Source: Siphonodentalium dalli (lineage: Eukaryota > Mollusca > Scaphopoda > Gadilida > Siphonodentaliidae). From it: DNA of 64,000 nt. The stretch spans positions 214,808,151-214,872,150 of the forward strand of contig CP136065.1 in the NCBI GenBank assembly GCA_032622095.1, given 5' to 3'. This document shows, piece by piece, positions 1 to 12,479 of this stretch. Every line of letters starts with the position of its first letter. The stretch's first letter is position 1. The notes below the pieces were generated by a model that saw nothing but the letters and a program-made list of their open reading frames with translations, made no database searches and was not told the DNA's origin. Position numbers and translations under genes: made by a program.

Positions 1-129
1 ATATATCACTCAGTACGCAGTCTGAGAGTTATCGTAAAGATGTTTAAGATTTATCGCAAAAGTTTGCTTCCCTTATCCAATATGCATGCTGGCCGTGGAA
101 GACTGATCGATCTATTTTAGCACAACCGT

Positions 130-445
130 GCTATTATAGATCGATTGGTGGTTCACTCAGACCTGTTGAAGATGTATGATTTATATTTATATGTATACGG
201 TTCAAGCCCATTAGTCCCACTGCATAAACATATATCTTTGTGATAAATCACAAACCATTGCGATTAATCGCAAACATTTGGTATCAATCGAAATCCTTTG
301 CACTAAATCGCATGTATTTATTGCAAAGTAGTTTGCGATTCGCAAAGGTTTGCGATTTATAGCAATGTAGTTTTTTATTTATCGGGCTATTATAGATCGA
401 TTGTTGTTTCACCCAGACCTGTTTAAGATGTTTGATTTATAATGT
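130..445. repeat. Diverged direct repeat pair with TGCGATTTA-rich spacer
   Basis: A block of about 60 bp starting gctattatagatcgattg occurs at 130-190 and again at 386-445. The DNA between and before the copies is rich in degenerate 'gcgatttatcgcaaa' words. No open frame or known repeat family is recognised. Confidence 0.6.
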
Positions 446-933
446 TTACTTTAATATTATTGCACAGAAATTAAGAAATTTGGCCGATTATTTTAGACAT
501 TCAGACAAATTGTACTCCAAATGCAGGGAACAGTTCAGGGAAATACTGAAATCGAGATAGTAAACCTTGAATTAAGTACAAAAACACAAGCAAGGTTCTA
601 TATTGATAAAAGTAATATAATTCGGTTTATTTCATTTTGCACTATGCAAGGGAGTCCATGTAACTGATAACATGATCTCGAAGAACCTCGATCGTGGTAT
701 TATACTTAATTCGATGTTTAAACGCCGTAGCATCATTTGGAATATAACATGCCACATTGTTAAATTTGCAGTCGGCCATTTTTCGTAATTTCGAGTGTTT
801 GATATCTGGGCATAATATAATGGGCGTGTCAAGAAAGCGTGTGCGCGTGTATTTCTTGGCACCTCATGTATTGTGCGTCATGACATCGGTGACATAAAGA
901 CGGGGTGTGTATTATATGCATAATGCCTGGATG

Positions 934-1001
934 GGTACTCCACAGAACCTAAATATTAGTACTCCACAGAACCTAAATATAGGTACTCCAGAAAACCTAT
1001 A

Positions 1002-1044
<43 letters not shown>

Positions 1045-1335
1045 TGAAAATTAAGAAAGGTATCCGTTCATTGTTGAATATTTATTACATGTATGTACAA
1101 ACAGCTATACCGGTTTCGGCACATCTTGCCTTTTCAATAGCTTGGAGTCACAGTGACTCCAAGCTATTGAAAAGGCAAGATGTGCCGAAACCGGTATAGC
1201 TGTTTGTACATACATGTAATAAATATTCAACAATGAACGGATACCTTTCTTAATTTTCAAACTATTCCATTCTACACGTCAGCAGTCACCTACCTCAGAG
1301 GAGAGTTTCTTCATTATTTTATAAATATATATATA

Positions 1336-1369
<34 letters not shown>

Positions 1370-1474
1370 TACTCCAGAATACCTAAATGTTTGGTAAGTA
1401 CTCTAGAGTACCAACAATTAGGTACTCCTCCTGTGACAAAGCTTAGTACCTACGTATGTACTCCAGAGTACCTA
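934..1474. repeat. Degenerate GGTACTCCAGAGTACCTA array split by a TA tract and palindrome
   Basis: Units built on ggtactccagaatacctaa occur at 934-1000 and resume at 1368-1474. The unit is itself nearly palindromic (ggtactc/gagtacc). Between the two halves lie (TA)n tracts and the 1041-1263 palindrome, which appears to have inserted into the array. A second degenerate set, 'cgccctaatactgcgta', follows at about 1490-1600. Confidence 0.7.
1041..1263. mobile_element. 223-bp perfect palindrome flanked by (TA)n, MITE-like
   Basis: The two 111-bp arms (1041-1151 and 1153-1263) are exact reverse complements by eye around a single central base, 1152. The outer ends are agtttgaaaa and ttttcaaact. It is embedded in TA dinucleotide runs (about 1000-1040 and 1326-1366). 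The size, symmetry and TA context suggest a miniature inverted-repeat element. It contains the phrase gccgaaaccggt but no CTGATGA core, so it is not a hammerhead. Confidence 0.75.
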
Positions 1475-1612
1475 TTGTTTAAAGAGTGTATTTACGCCCA
1501 ACAGTATGGCATATATCCGACGTATTTTCGCCCTAATACTGCGTACATGTATATTCGCCATAATACTGCGGAAGTACGCCCTAGTACGGCGTATATATGA
1601 CGTATATTCTCC

Positions 1613-1866
1613 ACACTGAAAAAAAAACTTAGTTAAAAGTAACTAAGTTACCTTAGTCAGAACCCCCGTCTCAAAACTAACTAGCTTAGCTTAGTCAGAA
1701 ATGACTAAGGTTGCCCTTAGTCATTTCTGACTAAGGTCTAAGGCCTTAGTCAGAAATGACTAAGGGCAATCTTAGTCATTTCTGACTAAGCTAAGCTAGT
1801 TAGTTTTGAGACGGGGGTTCTGACTAAGGTAACTTAGTTACTTTTGACTAAGTTTTTTTTCAGTGT
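1613..1866. mobile_element. MITE with ACACTGAAAAAAAA ends, near-complete palindrome
   Basis: The element begins acactgaaaaaaaaactt and ends aagttttttttcagtgt. Arms of about 126 bp are almost exact reverse complements meeting near 1739. The inside is built from a 'cttagtcagaaatgactaag' word. A short direct array of the same 22-bp word follows at 1885-1950. The related element at 4812-5352 shares the cactgaaaaaaaaacttagtc end, so this is a multi-copy family. No clear target duplication was found. Confidence 0.75.
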
Positions 1867-1950
1867 AGATATAACATATAATATAAGGCCTTAGTCAGAA
1901 ATGACTAAGGCCTTAGTCAGAAATAACTAAGGCCTTAGTCAGAAATAACT

Positions 1951-3703
1951 ACGGCTTTACTATGTCATCACTGTATACATTAGTACATTTAATTGGACCT
2001 AATTATTGGGGGTATCATAGCCCTGCAATCTCAGCTGAACATCGCAACTGCAGATTAAAATAACTGAAAATAATGAATTACAGGTATAAAAATAAATTTT
2101 ATTAACTATTAAAACAATGTTTTATCTTGAAAGAAAATTATTCATCACAAAATACTAGTATGCATTGAATATACATTCAATATCTGACCAGTCGATAATT
2201 GTTTCAAATTGAAACAAAAATTTATGCTTACATTAAAATGATAACGAGCGACCAACATAGAAGATTAAATCGGAGGAAATGAAGAGTTTTTTTTTTAGAA
2301 GAAAAATTATATGATAAATATCTTCACCGCTATGTATGGAACTGAGCGCTTGCCTTCAGGCTCGTCACAATAATTTCAGGAATACCGCCTTAGCTTGATA
2401 CAAGCGTGCATATCCATACACGCATAGCATAACCTCTATTTAACAAATGAATGAATCTTCCCAATGGAGAACTCTTAATACATGTGGAATTAATAGATTT
2501 TATATATTTATTTGCCTGTAAATATTGGGGAGCGTAACTACTAGCTCCCCAATAGAATTATATACATATGATTATGATAACATTTTACAAATTCTCAATT
2601 ATATTGATGTTTTATAGTTAATTGAATTATCAAGAGTCAAGATAGTATCAAGATTCAAAATATGAGAATACAATAGAAGAAAATTCGAAAAGTATGACAT
2701 GTACATGTATACCATTCAACTGATCTATTAAATTTTTGGCTAAACACGCCCTATACCATTAGTATATGGTAGAAAAAATAGAAATTGGACTAATTCCAAA
2801 AATTAAGGGAAATTTCGGGTGGGCGGGGGAAAAAGATGTTGACGACTCGCCGAATTTATTTCAAATGAATGCAGTGAGACAAACCGGAAGTAAAAGTTTA
2901 TAGAAAGCACGGAACGTACGTAGCCAATCAAATAGCTTGTTACTGTTACACAAGAGGTCAAGGGACAATTAAGCGCTCCAATGAATTACATAATAAGGTG
3001 AAACAAATTTAAACTTAACGTATAAGGCAAATATAGGGATTGGTCGTTACTCCGGGAAGATTAATTCTTTTAATATATTTTGCAAACATAATAAAAGTTA
3101 CCTTTGTTTTCAGAAATGCATGCAATTATGAACGCTTTGTTGCGGTCACATTTTGAGTGAATCGCGAAAACAAACCTTGCAATAGTTGATTTAAATGTCA
3201 CAATTTTGAGTGCAAAGTGTCACCATATTAAGGCGCAAAATATTGCAATAATATCACAAGCGACATGCTTATAAGCGTTTCCACTTGCGAAAATAGCATG
3301 CTTAATATACCACTTCTTTTGACTGGTACTGTACCACTGTATACATCAACAACAACTATTTTGGGATTGGTCCCTTCAAGACAACAGCAGATCCAATATT
3401 TAAACGTGTAACTGTGCGCAATGACTTGGCGACAATGTTCTCATGTAGTCGCACATTTTCCATGAAATATCAGTGAATCAGCCGAAGGTAGTTTGATAAG
3501 AACATCCAACCAATAATAGTGTACTCCTGGTAAATTGTCGTGATACCGGTAACTTGACGATAACATGGCGAACAATGACAATGTCTCATGAATATCCACA
3601 CGTTTCAATGAACAATGATGAACACAGGATGAATTGGTCGGGGTCATTGTAAAGTTGGAATTGTAGATATGTGATCATCCATCACGACACAGCATCGGTT
3701 TCA
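1951..3703. other. AT-rich stretch without recognised genes
   Basis: No frame with gene-like character, no splice-compatible exon and no long repeat were recognised. Only short palindromes such as accattagtatatggt (about 2756) stand out. Confidence 0.5.
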
Positions 3704-4801
3704 TTGTTGTTTGTCTATTTGTTGACATTGAAGCTCGTGTGAGTTACACTGGTGCGCACACTACATTACTAGTACACGTATGTCCTCTCTTGTAGAACTT
3801 GCACATGCATGTCGATCATATTGATGTGCTCTGAAAGAATTAGATTCTGAACAAGTACTGTCATGAACTGCATTTTCAACATTATAATAATAATAGCTGC
3901 TCGTTGAGTCGTTGATATTATTGTCACTATTGCTTGACATCAGACGACATTGTCAGACCATTGATTCGATTGAATGGATCATATCATGATTCATCGATTA
4001 ATTGGCATGCATCTCTGCTCTCGATGAATTTAGTGGAAATTGTCAATGATTAATAAGCCTTTTTTTCGCAGAATATAAACTTGTCCGGTTATCAAAGGAA
4101 CCGAAATCAGACCGTCTTTAACAACTGTCCGCAATCGAACAGGTAACAGCCTCGACCACCAAGCCGGAATGAACATCAAGTTCAAGTTAGGGTGCTCGTC
4201 CACAATGCCACTGCGAAAAACGTTCACCACACCGTATGTACTGTACTGTGTACATGTAACCTTGAAGAAGTCATCAGTCACACATCTAATTTTGGCAGCA
4301 AATATTTCAGGCGCCGTTCTTTCACATGTAGAATAAAGATTCAAACCATTATTGACAAATTGTCCACTTGTTGAATGAAAACAGAGCTCTGACTCAGTCT
4401 GAGTCTGAATAATTAGTTCAACAATACACGATGAACGGTTTCGCAGATTATTTTCATAACTTCTCTTTTATCCTGATTTTATCCGCTCTCTAAATACGCC
4501 ATGGTTGTTATTTATGTAATATGTCGTCTCTTTTAGTTCGTTCGACGCCAATATCACGTCTAAATCACTCTGATTTTAGTGATTAAAATGTCGGCCACAA
4601 AATGGAGAAACAATAATTTTAGTTAAAATTACGTACTCGCCATATACGTACCGACCCGATTAACACAGAATGAATGCGATATTATATATATAATATACAT
4701 TGTTTGTTGTCTATTTGTTGACATTGAAGCGTGTGAGTTACACTGGTGCGCACAGTGCAGTACTAGTACACGTATATCCTCTCTTGTAGTTGTACATGCA
4801 T
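3704..4801. repeat. Pair of ~105-bp direct repeats about 995 bp apart
   Basis: The block 'tgtctatttgttgacattga ...' occurs at about 3706-3810 and again at about 4702-4801 with roughly 90% identity by eye. Both include gtgtgagttacactggtgcg and end in acatgcat. The second copy ends ten bases before the 4812 MITE. Overlapping opposing frames between the copies (about 4030-4344) are not convincing genes. Confidence 0.65.
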
Positions 4802-4811
4802 ATAAAATGTA

Positions 4812-5352
4812 CACTGAAAAAAAAACTTAGTCATAGCCTTAGTCATTATGTTACTTTTGGCTAAGTTAGTCAAAAATAACTGAGTTACGGGTTGACTAAG
4901 GCTATGACTAATTTTTTTTTTTGACGAAAATATTAACCTAAGTAACTAAGTATTAGTAATATGTGACTAAGGTCAAACTTAGTTACTTTTGGCTAAGTTA
5001 GTCAAACATATCCTATCCATCGAAGCAATGTTTCATTATCTGATGCACTCTTGGTTAAAGCCAATTGGCGGTTTGCGTTCACTTGTGCAAAACATTGAAA
5101 AAAGCAGTTATACTGTATGGAGCAGATTAAGATTCAGTTATACTGTATGGTGTCATTGCCGTGTATAATATGTCGCCGATAAGTATACTATTGAGTTTTG
5201 CCGGCATGACTGAATCACGAAAATGTCAACATTAGTAACTAAGAATTAGTAAGATGTGACTAAGGTAAAACTTAGTTACTTTTGGCTAAGTTAGTCAAAC
5301 ATAACTAAGTTACGGGTTGACTAAGGCTATGACTAAGTTTTTTTTTTCAGTG
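4812..5352. mobile_element. Composite MITE, CACTGAAAAAAAA...CAGTG ends
   Basis: The left end is cactgaaaaaaaaacttagt and the right end actaagttttttttttcagt followed by g. The first 110 bp already form an inverted repeat (cttagtcatagccttagtca against tgactaaggctatgacta). After an unrelated core (about 5010-5220), related 'cttagttacttttggctaag' sequence resumes. It may be one element with an internal insert or two nested copies. It shares its ends with the element at 1613-1866. Confidence 0.65.
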
Positions 5353-6429
5353 CAGATGTTTGCCACATACCAACACAATATTTCGAACCCCAATGCATTG
5401 ATATCAGAGATGAACGGATTATGTGGTGGATCCAGTTTAGTTCGTAGTCTCGTATTTATATGTATCATATTTAGCTAGCTGGCGCGGCTAATAATTATGG
5501 GGAATATACACCGTAGAATAATTGTGTTCATGCATGCTCCGTATTGTACAGTGTTACGCGAAGTATGTTGTTTATATTCCAGCACACAATAGCCACATGC
5601 AACGAATCGACTGTAAGTATTATACTCCATGCATGAGACACGTTTTCAGTGGTTGAACGATGAGCTACCACTATACGTTTCGAATCCGAACATGTCGAAG
5701 CATGTGTTACATGTTAAACTGACCCGGATATGCCTATACACACATATATGTGAGGGTGTTAGTAGGTTCATCCTTGGGTAATTTGGGCTCTATCTTGGTA
5801 GGCAGGGTCTATGGCAAGTTCACATTACCTTATATGTCTTCATATAACATTTATTCATTTATCCACATATTACGAATAACACATCTCTTGATTGAACATC
5901 ACGACTCCACATCAACGCAGACAATCATCACACAACACCACCGTCCACAGAATAGCATAGTCTGGATACATAGTAAACACACACATGCACTGGCCCTGCA
6001 ACTAAACGCAACCATACAATCATTTGCATATATAATAAGCACACATATATGCATACACAAATATATTAAATGAACTTGATGAGTTCCTGCAAACACCAGA
6101 GATGCCAGATATCCAATCTATACCTATATAATTGAGTTATCTACAAACTGATATCTCAGGCTACCGAGTAACCATACTAAAATATAGATAAAATAGGAAA
6201 TATACTCCTAACTATCGGGCCATATATACTTTATGTCAAAACGGGACAAACTCTACTGATTTACTTGAAGATATAAGTTATTATAAAAAACATGATTATA
6301 ACGATAAAATATAACTCTGAACATATCAGTTCAATGGTAATAACCGATTCATATTTGCTGAACAGTAGTCTTGTTTCGATGTTTTTGACGAACAATTTTG
6401 TGTTAGGGTTCTTATCGCACTATCCGGTA

Positions 6430-7160
6430 TGTCTTACTCGTATGCACACAGAAATTATTTTTATTGTCACAATTGAAATAGAACTTTCTGGTTCTGCGAA
6501 CTTTACCAAAGAAAATTCCATTTTTGTCGAATATGGAGATGGAACCTTTTCGGTCTAATTCGACTATGCGTTCGTATACGTGATACAATTATACAAGCAA
6601 AGGATTGTACTTTCCACTGAACCCCGTGGGAGATTTATCTTATTGCCCAAACAGATCAGTATTTGTTAATATTTGCCACCACATTATATTTTATAACATC
6701 AATAATAGAAATGTTGACAAATATATCACAAATAACGACCCAACACTCTTATTTCCAATTAGAGTGTTCGGTTGTTATCTTTTGAAACACCATACAGTCC
6801 CTCTGGACTATATCATCCATGCGATTTTATGTAGAGCCATACATGGAAATGTCTCAGACCCAAAATGGTCACTCTTAAATGTCAAATATGAGAGTGTGTG
6901 GTTCTCAATTACGAGACTAGGTATAACAAATGAAACTTCAGTAGTGTATATCGTTTGTATCATAACTGTTTCCAGTGCATGTGAGCCAATGCCATTCAAT
7001 TTAGATAATCCAAGTAAGCGATTGGGACAGTATACTAATACAAATATAGCACGGCTGCGGAATTGTTTTGTTTGCCATCATAGATATGTTAGATGGGCCA
7101 TATATCATGCCATTGTCAGTCAAAACGATGGATGGCTGCACAGAGGGTATATTTCAATCT
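6430..7160 (+). pseudogene. Possible decayed PKD/polycystin-like coding fragment
   Basis: Two adjacent + strand open stretches, 6292-6558 (88 codons) and 6605-7162 (185 codons), are long for this AT-rich DNA. The first ends with residues VTIEIELSGSANF...VEYGDGTFSV, where YGDGT resembles the WDFGDGT/YGDGT signature of PKD domains. The second contains ITVSSACEPMPFNLDNP, then C...RYVRWAIYHAI, which is reminiscent of the segment after PKD repeats in polycystin-1-like and receptor-for-egg-jelly proteins. A stop and a frame change separate the two pieces, and no splice sites join them convincingly. The family call rests on remembered patterns and is tentative. Chance open frames are the alternative. 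Confidence 0.35.
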
Positions 7161-7162
7161 GA

Positions 7163-8373
7163 AATTGTGCGATTGCGAGTAGAAACCACTAACGCTGACG
7201 GGGTTATTGCATGTCGCCACATTTAGTTGTATTATAGTTACAAATTCATCACTTGAAAGAGGTGTTGTGGTATCCAGCATGACATTTGCGGTGTTTTGGA
7301 CACTCGTGATTTATATAATTATATATCGGCGACATAACTGGTATAAATGTATGTAACATAAAAACCGCAAATGCCTAACGCATGGGTACACGATAATTTC
7401 TGTAACTTACAAGTATCGGATATCAAAAGCATGTTTCGGTGGATGCCCACTATTGACAAAGAATATTATGAGGCGATTGTTAGGAAAAAGAAATTAATTC
7501 TTTAGGAAACGGCAATGTGTGCATGAAATTGAAATATGCTTTCGTTTAATTTCTAGGTTTGTATTTTAGAATGTCAAAAATCGCATCCCAATCGTCGGCA
7601 GATATAATATCTCATAAATGTGGAGGAAAATATAATTGACTAACGATAATGTTTATTCCACAGGCATCGGTCGACAGTCCCCATCTGTGTATTTTAATCA
7701 TAAAGCTGTTATATCATATTCCGTTATATCTTTCCACAACTCGTGCATAACAATTCATTCTTGGTATTTTGCTGACATAATTATCATATTGCAATTACAA
7801 TTAAACTGATTACCAAACATTCGAACTTTTAGTTTAATTTTAGTTAGTGATTAAATGGCGCTGTGTGACGTCTACAATCTAAAGTTCTAAACTTGTCCAA
7901 CAATTATGTATGCATTCGTAGAGATAAGTTCGAAATCTGTGTTGAACACATCATAGGATTTTTCGGAAGACTGATTCAGGTGTTCCATTTAAATGTCGTC
8001 TGGTTTACTAATATTGTTTCATTTCGTAAATTTGTGGGATACTTTCCTGTATTCCAATTTATCGAATTGTCCAATAGTATTTTACCTTTCAACAATATAT
8101 GCTCACCACATCCATCTCACTCGAACCCATCTGTTTCATATACGTGCATGTATTGATGCTTCGAACAAGGTATATACATTCCAAGCGCTAAATATTCTTG
8201 CACAATGTTACTATATAAGTGGATTCTCTGCAAGATGATTAAACGACATCTAAGGCACTTTTAGTTTCGTCGAAGCCAAAAATTATATGACAAATACTCA
8301 AATGGCTAAATACTGTATGATTCTTTGTCGTTAAATATTATGTTCCAGATCGCCTCGTTATTGAAATATTATT
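7163..8373. other. AT-rich stretch, nothing recognised
   Basis: Small open frames (for example 7893-8156) have no recognisable motif. No repeat structure was noticed. Confidence 0.5.
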
Positions 8374-8628
8374 ATGTTTGGTTAACATGATTTTACATGT
8401 ATTATATTGACAAGACCATGTTTAAACGCATGGCTAAATTGTTCGTGGTGATTGGCATGTTAATGCTGTTCATAGATCTTGGTGCTTACGTCATTGATAA
8501 TGTTTGGTTAACATGATGTTATATGTATCATATTGATAAGGCTACGTTTAAACGCATGGGGAAAATATGCTTGTTGATTGTTATGTCAATACTGTTCAGG
8601 GATCTTGGTGGTTATATCCTTGATAAAA
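8374..8628. repeat. Tandem duplication of ~125 bp
   Basis: The block beginning aatgtttggttaacatgat is present at 8374-8498 and again at 8499-8628. Shared landmarks include cgtttaaacgcatgg, tgttcat/aggatcttggtg and cattgataa/ccttgataa. Identity is roughly 80%. It is not obviously coding. Confidence 0.7.
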
Positions 8629-9221
8629 ACCATAAGATTTATCAATTGTTCTAAACTATGCACGATATATTTCAGAGGGTATAATGTTATAATTGATTGC
8701 TCTGAGTGTTTCATATGTGAGGAATATTTCTATAGCGACCGCTGTCAACTTCAATTATATTTTTTGTCTTTTGTTTTATATATAGAGCAGCAGCAAGAGT
8801 ACGGTCCCTATGATATGTTTTGCAGGTATTTCTTCATAGAAAAACACATGGTGCCATAGTAATATGAACGGAAACATGAATGAATATATACTCTGAAAGG
8901 CTTTGATTTCTTCGACATCAATGTTCGTGGTTTGTCATCAAAAGGCTTTTTCATCGGGACACGAATTCGTGGGTCAGATATCATATGTATGCATATCAAC
9001 GTGCCCTACAGTAGCAGCATCGTGACACTCTTGAGTGGTCACTATTGAGATTTGATCTTTCATTTTCTAACGGTATTTCCGCCTAAAAGATTGAAGAAAT
9101 ATTCTCAAAGTTCAAGGCCGACAAACGGAAACTTTAAGTTCCGATTGAAAGATCGCAGAGTCATTTTAATTTTGCTTCCTGGGAAACCAGTAAAGGCGTC
9201 ATGACAACAGGACGTACATCG

Positions 9222-9229
9222 TGACGTCA
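9222..9229. promoter_or_regulatory. CRE-like palindrome TGACGTCA
   Basis: A perfect 8-bp cAMP-response element lies about 1.35 kb upstream of the first recognised lectin exon, in a locally GC-richer patch (9180-9310). It could belong to the promoter of that gene, whose first exon was not found, or be a chance match. Confidence 0.25.
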
Positions 9230-9796
9230 CAACCTATATCGGCGCGCAAAATTCCAGACATGTCTGCGTCGATGGCCAGACAGCTGAGACTCGTATTACA
9301 CAGGCAGGCTAAACATCCACATTTACGTTATATGTGATTATTTACATTCATTGTATATATTATTTTCTTGTGTCCCGTCAGGGTTTATCATCAAATCCTT
9401 CTAAAGATAAAAATTTATTCAATAATCACATGAACAGTAACAAGCAGGCGCAAATTACGTTTACGTATGATCATATTAGTGTTTTCTTTTTATCGCCAGA
9501 TGAATCACCATCGAGTCTTTTTACAAACACGACCCAATGTTTACCTATTATTTGAGCGTGGAGGGATTTTTGGAGTGTTTGGTGGGCGGACGTAATTGGT
9601 TATGAATGGCTCTTTATTATGCTAACACACACTTTAAAATTGCGACTGAAGATCAGCGAAATAAAGCTTTTCCACATGGGTAATTTTCGTCGTGTTGAGT
9701 AGCCACTACTCTGATGAACCTATAGCACACGGCCTCGATTGTTTTGAGTTGTCCAACCCCTGATGGAGACCAGCGCATTCTAGTATTCATCAAATT

Positions 9797-9799
<3 letters not shown>

Positions 9800-9850
<51 letters not shown>
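9800..9850. repeat. (AT)n microsatellite
   Basis: An almost uninterrupted AT dinucleotide run of about 45 bp. Confidence 0.95.
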
Positions 9851-9851
<1 letters not shown>

Positions 9852-10366
9852 ATTTATATGGATCAAAATATCCAATGTCCAATTGTACTGTGGTCCTGAC
9901 CCAAATATACATTTTTGTAGTAAACGGTTCTAACTCCAAACACGTTTTCCCGTATTAATTAAATAATATGTACGAAGAGAGGAATTGGTAACATTTTACC
10001 GACTGTCAACATGACCATCAACCTCCAAACTGTTTAGTGGGGTAACGAGTGTGCGATACCTTCATCGTCGATTTCCCACAAAATTGGTCAATGTGAAATA
10101 GACGATATATCAGATACATAACAAGATATATCTGTTTTTTTTATCAGAATAATAATTAGTTCCATGATTTTAATTTAATTACCTGATAAATTTTGCGGAT
10201 GAATGTCTTTTATTAATTACTTATATTTATATATGGTGAATAATATGTCAGATTCGATGGGATTGCCTTAATTCTCTATTGTGCGATGCAAGGACAGAAT
10301 ACGTGACTTCGTCTAACACTTGTCGATTTTATATTAATCATGTCAACAATAAAACAACACACCAAT

Positions 10367-10482
10367 TGCCGAAGCGTCTTCGAAGATGTACCGAAACGTC
10401 CATGTGATTGTGCCGAAACAACCAAGTGCCGAAAACTCAGGTGCCGAAACGTCATGATAACCGGGTGCCGAAAAGTCCTGGT
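10367..10482. repeat. Degenerate ~20-bp array of GTGCCGAAACGTC
   Basis: Variants of tgccgaaacgtc recur about every 17-24 bp (ttgccgaagcgtc, taccgaaacgtcc, tgccgaaacaacc, tgccgaaaactc, tgccgaaacgtca, tgccgaaaagtcc). A related word, ggtacgaaacgtcc, occurs at about 15735-15765. It sits 100 bp before the first lectin exon. Confidence 0.6.
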
Positions 10483-10581
10483 CCCGGTGCACCCTGCACC
10501 CCTTCCAACACAGCACAATACATGTATATGTTAGAGAATTATTAACTGTTTTGAGATTATATAGTTAGTTTTTCATTTCAG

Positions 10582-10794
10582 ATAACATAGCTTACGGGAG
10601 AAGTGAGGAGCATGAGACTGGCATCTCGTCTGAGTATGGGAAAGGTTGGGTGAAGGAGAACGGGGTCGATGGTGTCAAACAGGAGCCTCCGTCGGGTGTT
10701 CATACGTTGGGTTACCCGGGTGAAGATAACCCATACTGGTGGGTCGATATTGGTGGCACACTCCCTGTACGACGGATAATAATTTATAATCGAG
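10582..10794 (+). CDS. Lectin-receptor gene, exon A: N-terminal half of fucolectin/F5-8C-like domain
   Basis: The acceptor is ...tttttcatttcag and the donor gtcagt. The exon is 213 bp, entering with two bases of a split codon and leaving with one. It reads NIAYGRSEHE...GVDGVKQ...PYWWVDIGGTLPVRRIIIYNR. The WWxVDIG-x-PVxxIxIYNR ending is the hallmark of the fucolectin-tachylectin-pentraxin (FTP) variety of the F5/8C galactose-binding fold, which binds fucose or other glycans on the outside of cells. The 'GVDG' corresponds to the usual AVDG turn. No upstream exon with a signal peptide was found. Confidence 0.8.
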
Positions 10795-11649
10795 GTCAGT
10801 TCTTATTATATATATCTCTCGTCAGCTGTATATGTATTCAAATACAAATGGAAATAAGTAAGACACATCAATGTACGGCCATGATGGGATAGACACTACT
10901 CCACACGTCGTGTACATCTTGTATCACGGGACTCCCAACTGTAGTATTGGACTGCGTGTGCAGAAGGTATTTCCGTGTTTACGAAGTGTGTGGAATCCGA
11001 AAGAACTCAGCGTTGTAACTCATAACATTTTGGTGACCATGCAACTACTCTCTATAATCAACTTAGATTTCGCACCCCGACACTCAGGCACGGTGTTGAG
11101 TACAATAGAGAAACATAATTCAAAAGAGTGGGATAATGGAAAATTCAAGAAGGCATCTAAAAATTGTTATCAAATGAGGAGATATTATGTAATAGACTAA
11201 ACACATACATGTTGGACCTGCATAATATCGGTCGGCGATAGATTTCTAATCTGGTCAATGCCTCATCGCATGTACATGATACACGTTTAATTTTTGTTAT
11301 ATCGATTGTGAGTGGGGATTTAGACCAAAATGACGCAAAGTATTGCTGAATGGTCGCTTTCGCCGGTTTTTTTATTGCACTCAGGTTCCCGAAATTGTGA
11401 TAAAATTACCCAGGTTAATAACATTTCATGTATATCAACCAAATATTATGTGTTTTGCTTGCGATAACGATGACCACCCCCAGTGCTAACATTTCTTAAT
11501 GTACAGTCAATGAGTGCGGTCACGTCCCAAAAATGAACACATCGCGTACATATTGTGAGATTTGCTTAAACTTGGTAACTTTATCATAATTATCCATATT
11601 GATTACGTTGGAACAACAATTACTGCTATTATGTTCTTTATCCCTCCAG

Positions 11650-11874
11650 TTAAGAGCAATTATGGCGCACGGTCGATGGGTTTCCAGATATATGTGTCCA
11701 ATTCGTCGTCTATCTCAAGTTGGAACTCAACTACGCTGTGTTACCAAGACATTAGCAACAGCTACGAGATTATATATAACATCGACTGCACGAACATGAT
11801 GGCGGGAAGATACGTCGTTATTAGGATACCTGGGATCAACAAGATACTCAACTTCTACGAAATGGAAGTATACG
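11650..11874 (+). CDS. Lectin-receptor gene, exon B: C-terminal half of lectin domain
   Basis: The acceptor is ttatccctccag and the donor gtatgt. The exon is 225 bp and in phase with exon A (split codon G|TT). It reads VKSNYGARSMGFQIYVSN...TLCYQD...CTNMMAGRYVVIRIPG...LNFYEMEVYV. The RASGFxIYVSN-like start, GRYVxIRxPG and ...L.FYEMEVY close the beta-sandwich typical of FTP lectin domains. With exon A the domain is about 145 residues, a normal length. The exon ends with one base, matching the EGF exon that follows. Confidence 0.82.
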
Positions 11875-12479
11875 GTATGTGCACAGTAATACAGAGTAGC
11901 ACGTACATATACAATGTATACTACCTGATGTAGATTATTGTACTTACATTGTATGTTGGTGCTTTCTGCTCATATTCGGAGTTTAACATTGAAGACCATG
12001 CATTAAATACACTCCACATGTTGCACAGAAAATAACATTTTATGATGCCCGGCCCCTATACCGCTGACACAGACTGCGCTAATTAGGAATATTTAATCTA
12101 TGCCATTAACTATCATATTCATGGAGGCACACTCAGTGTGAGTGTTCGTTGCTTGAAATGTGTGAACGTGAACAATTTCTCTGTTCTTATAGAAATGGCC
12201 ATTAATCGATCGAATGGTACATTTGAGGTGTCCCTCAACTCAGATCAAGCTTCAACATCGGTGCCGATTCTCGCCCATGTCGGGGATCAAACCCACACCA
12301 ATCTCGTACCGTACCTCCAAATCCTTTCCTATCTTTAAAACATTTTAAATCTGTTCGTATATCAGATTTATTCCCAAAAACCAAACTCAACAGAGTTTAT
12401 TCACACCATAAATAGTGTAACAACACTACATGATATATGCCGTATAACCATCTTACGGATAACAATATACAATTTTCAG

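Noticed and set aside
1041-1263. Hammerhead ribozyme in the palindrome (gccgaaaccggt)
   Set aside because: The GAAA word is present but no CTGATGA core occurs in either arm, so the catalytic fold cannot form.
4030-4344. 104-codon minus-strand frame overlapping an open + strand stretch (about 4067-4332)
   Set aside because: Both strands are open, no motif is recognised, a stop directly follows the only nearby + strand acceptor, and there are no supporting neighbours.
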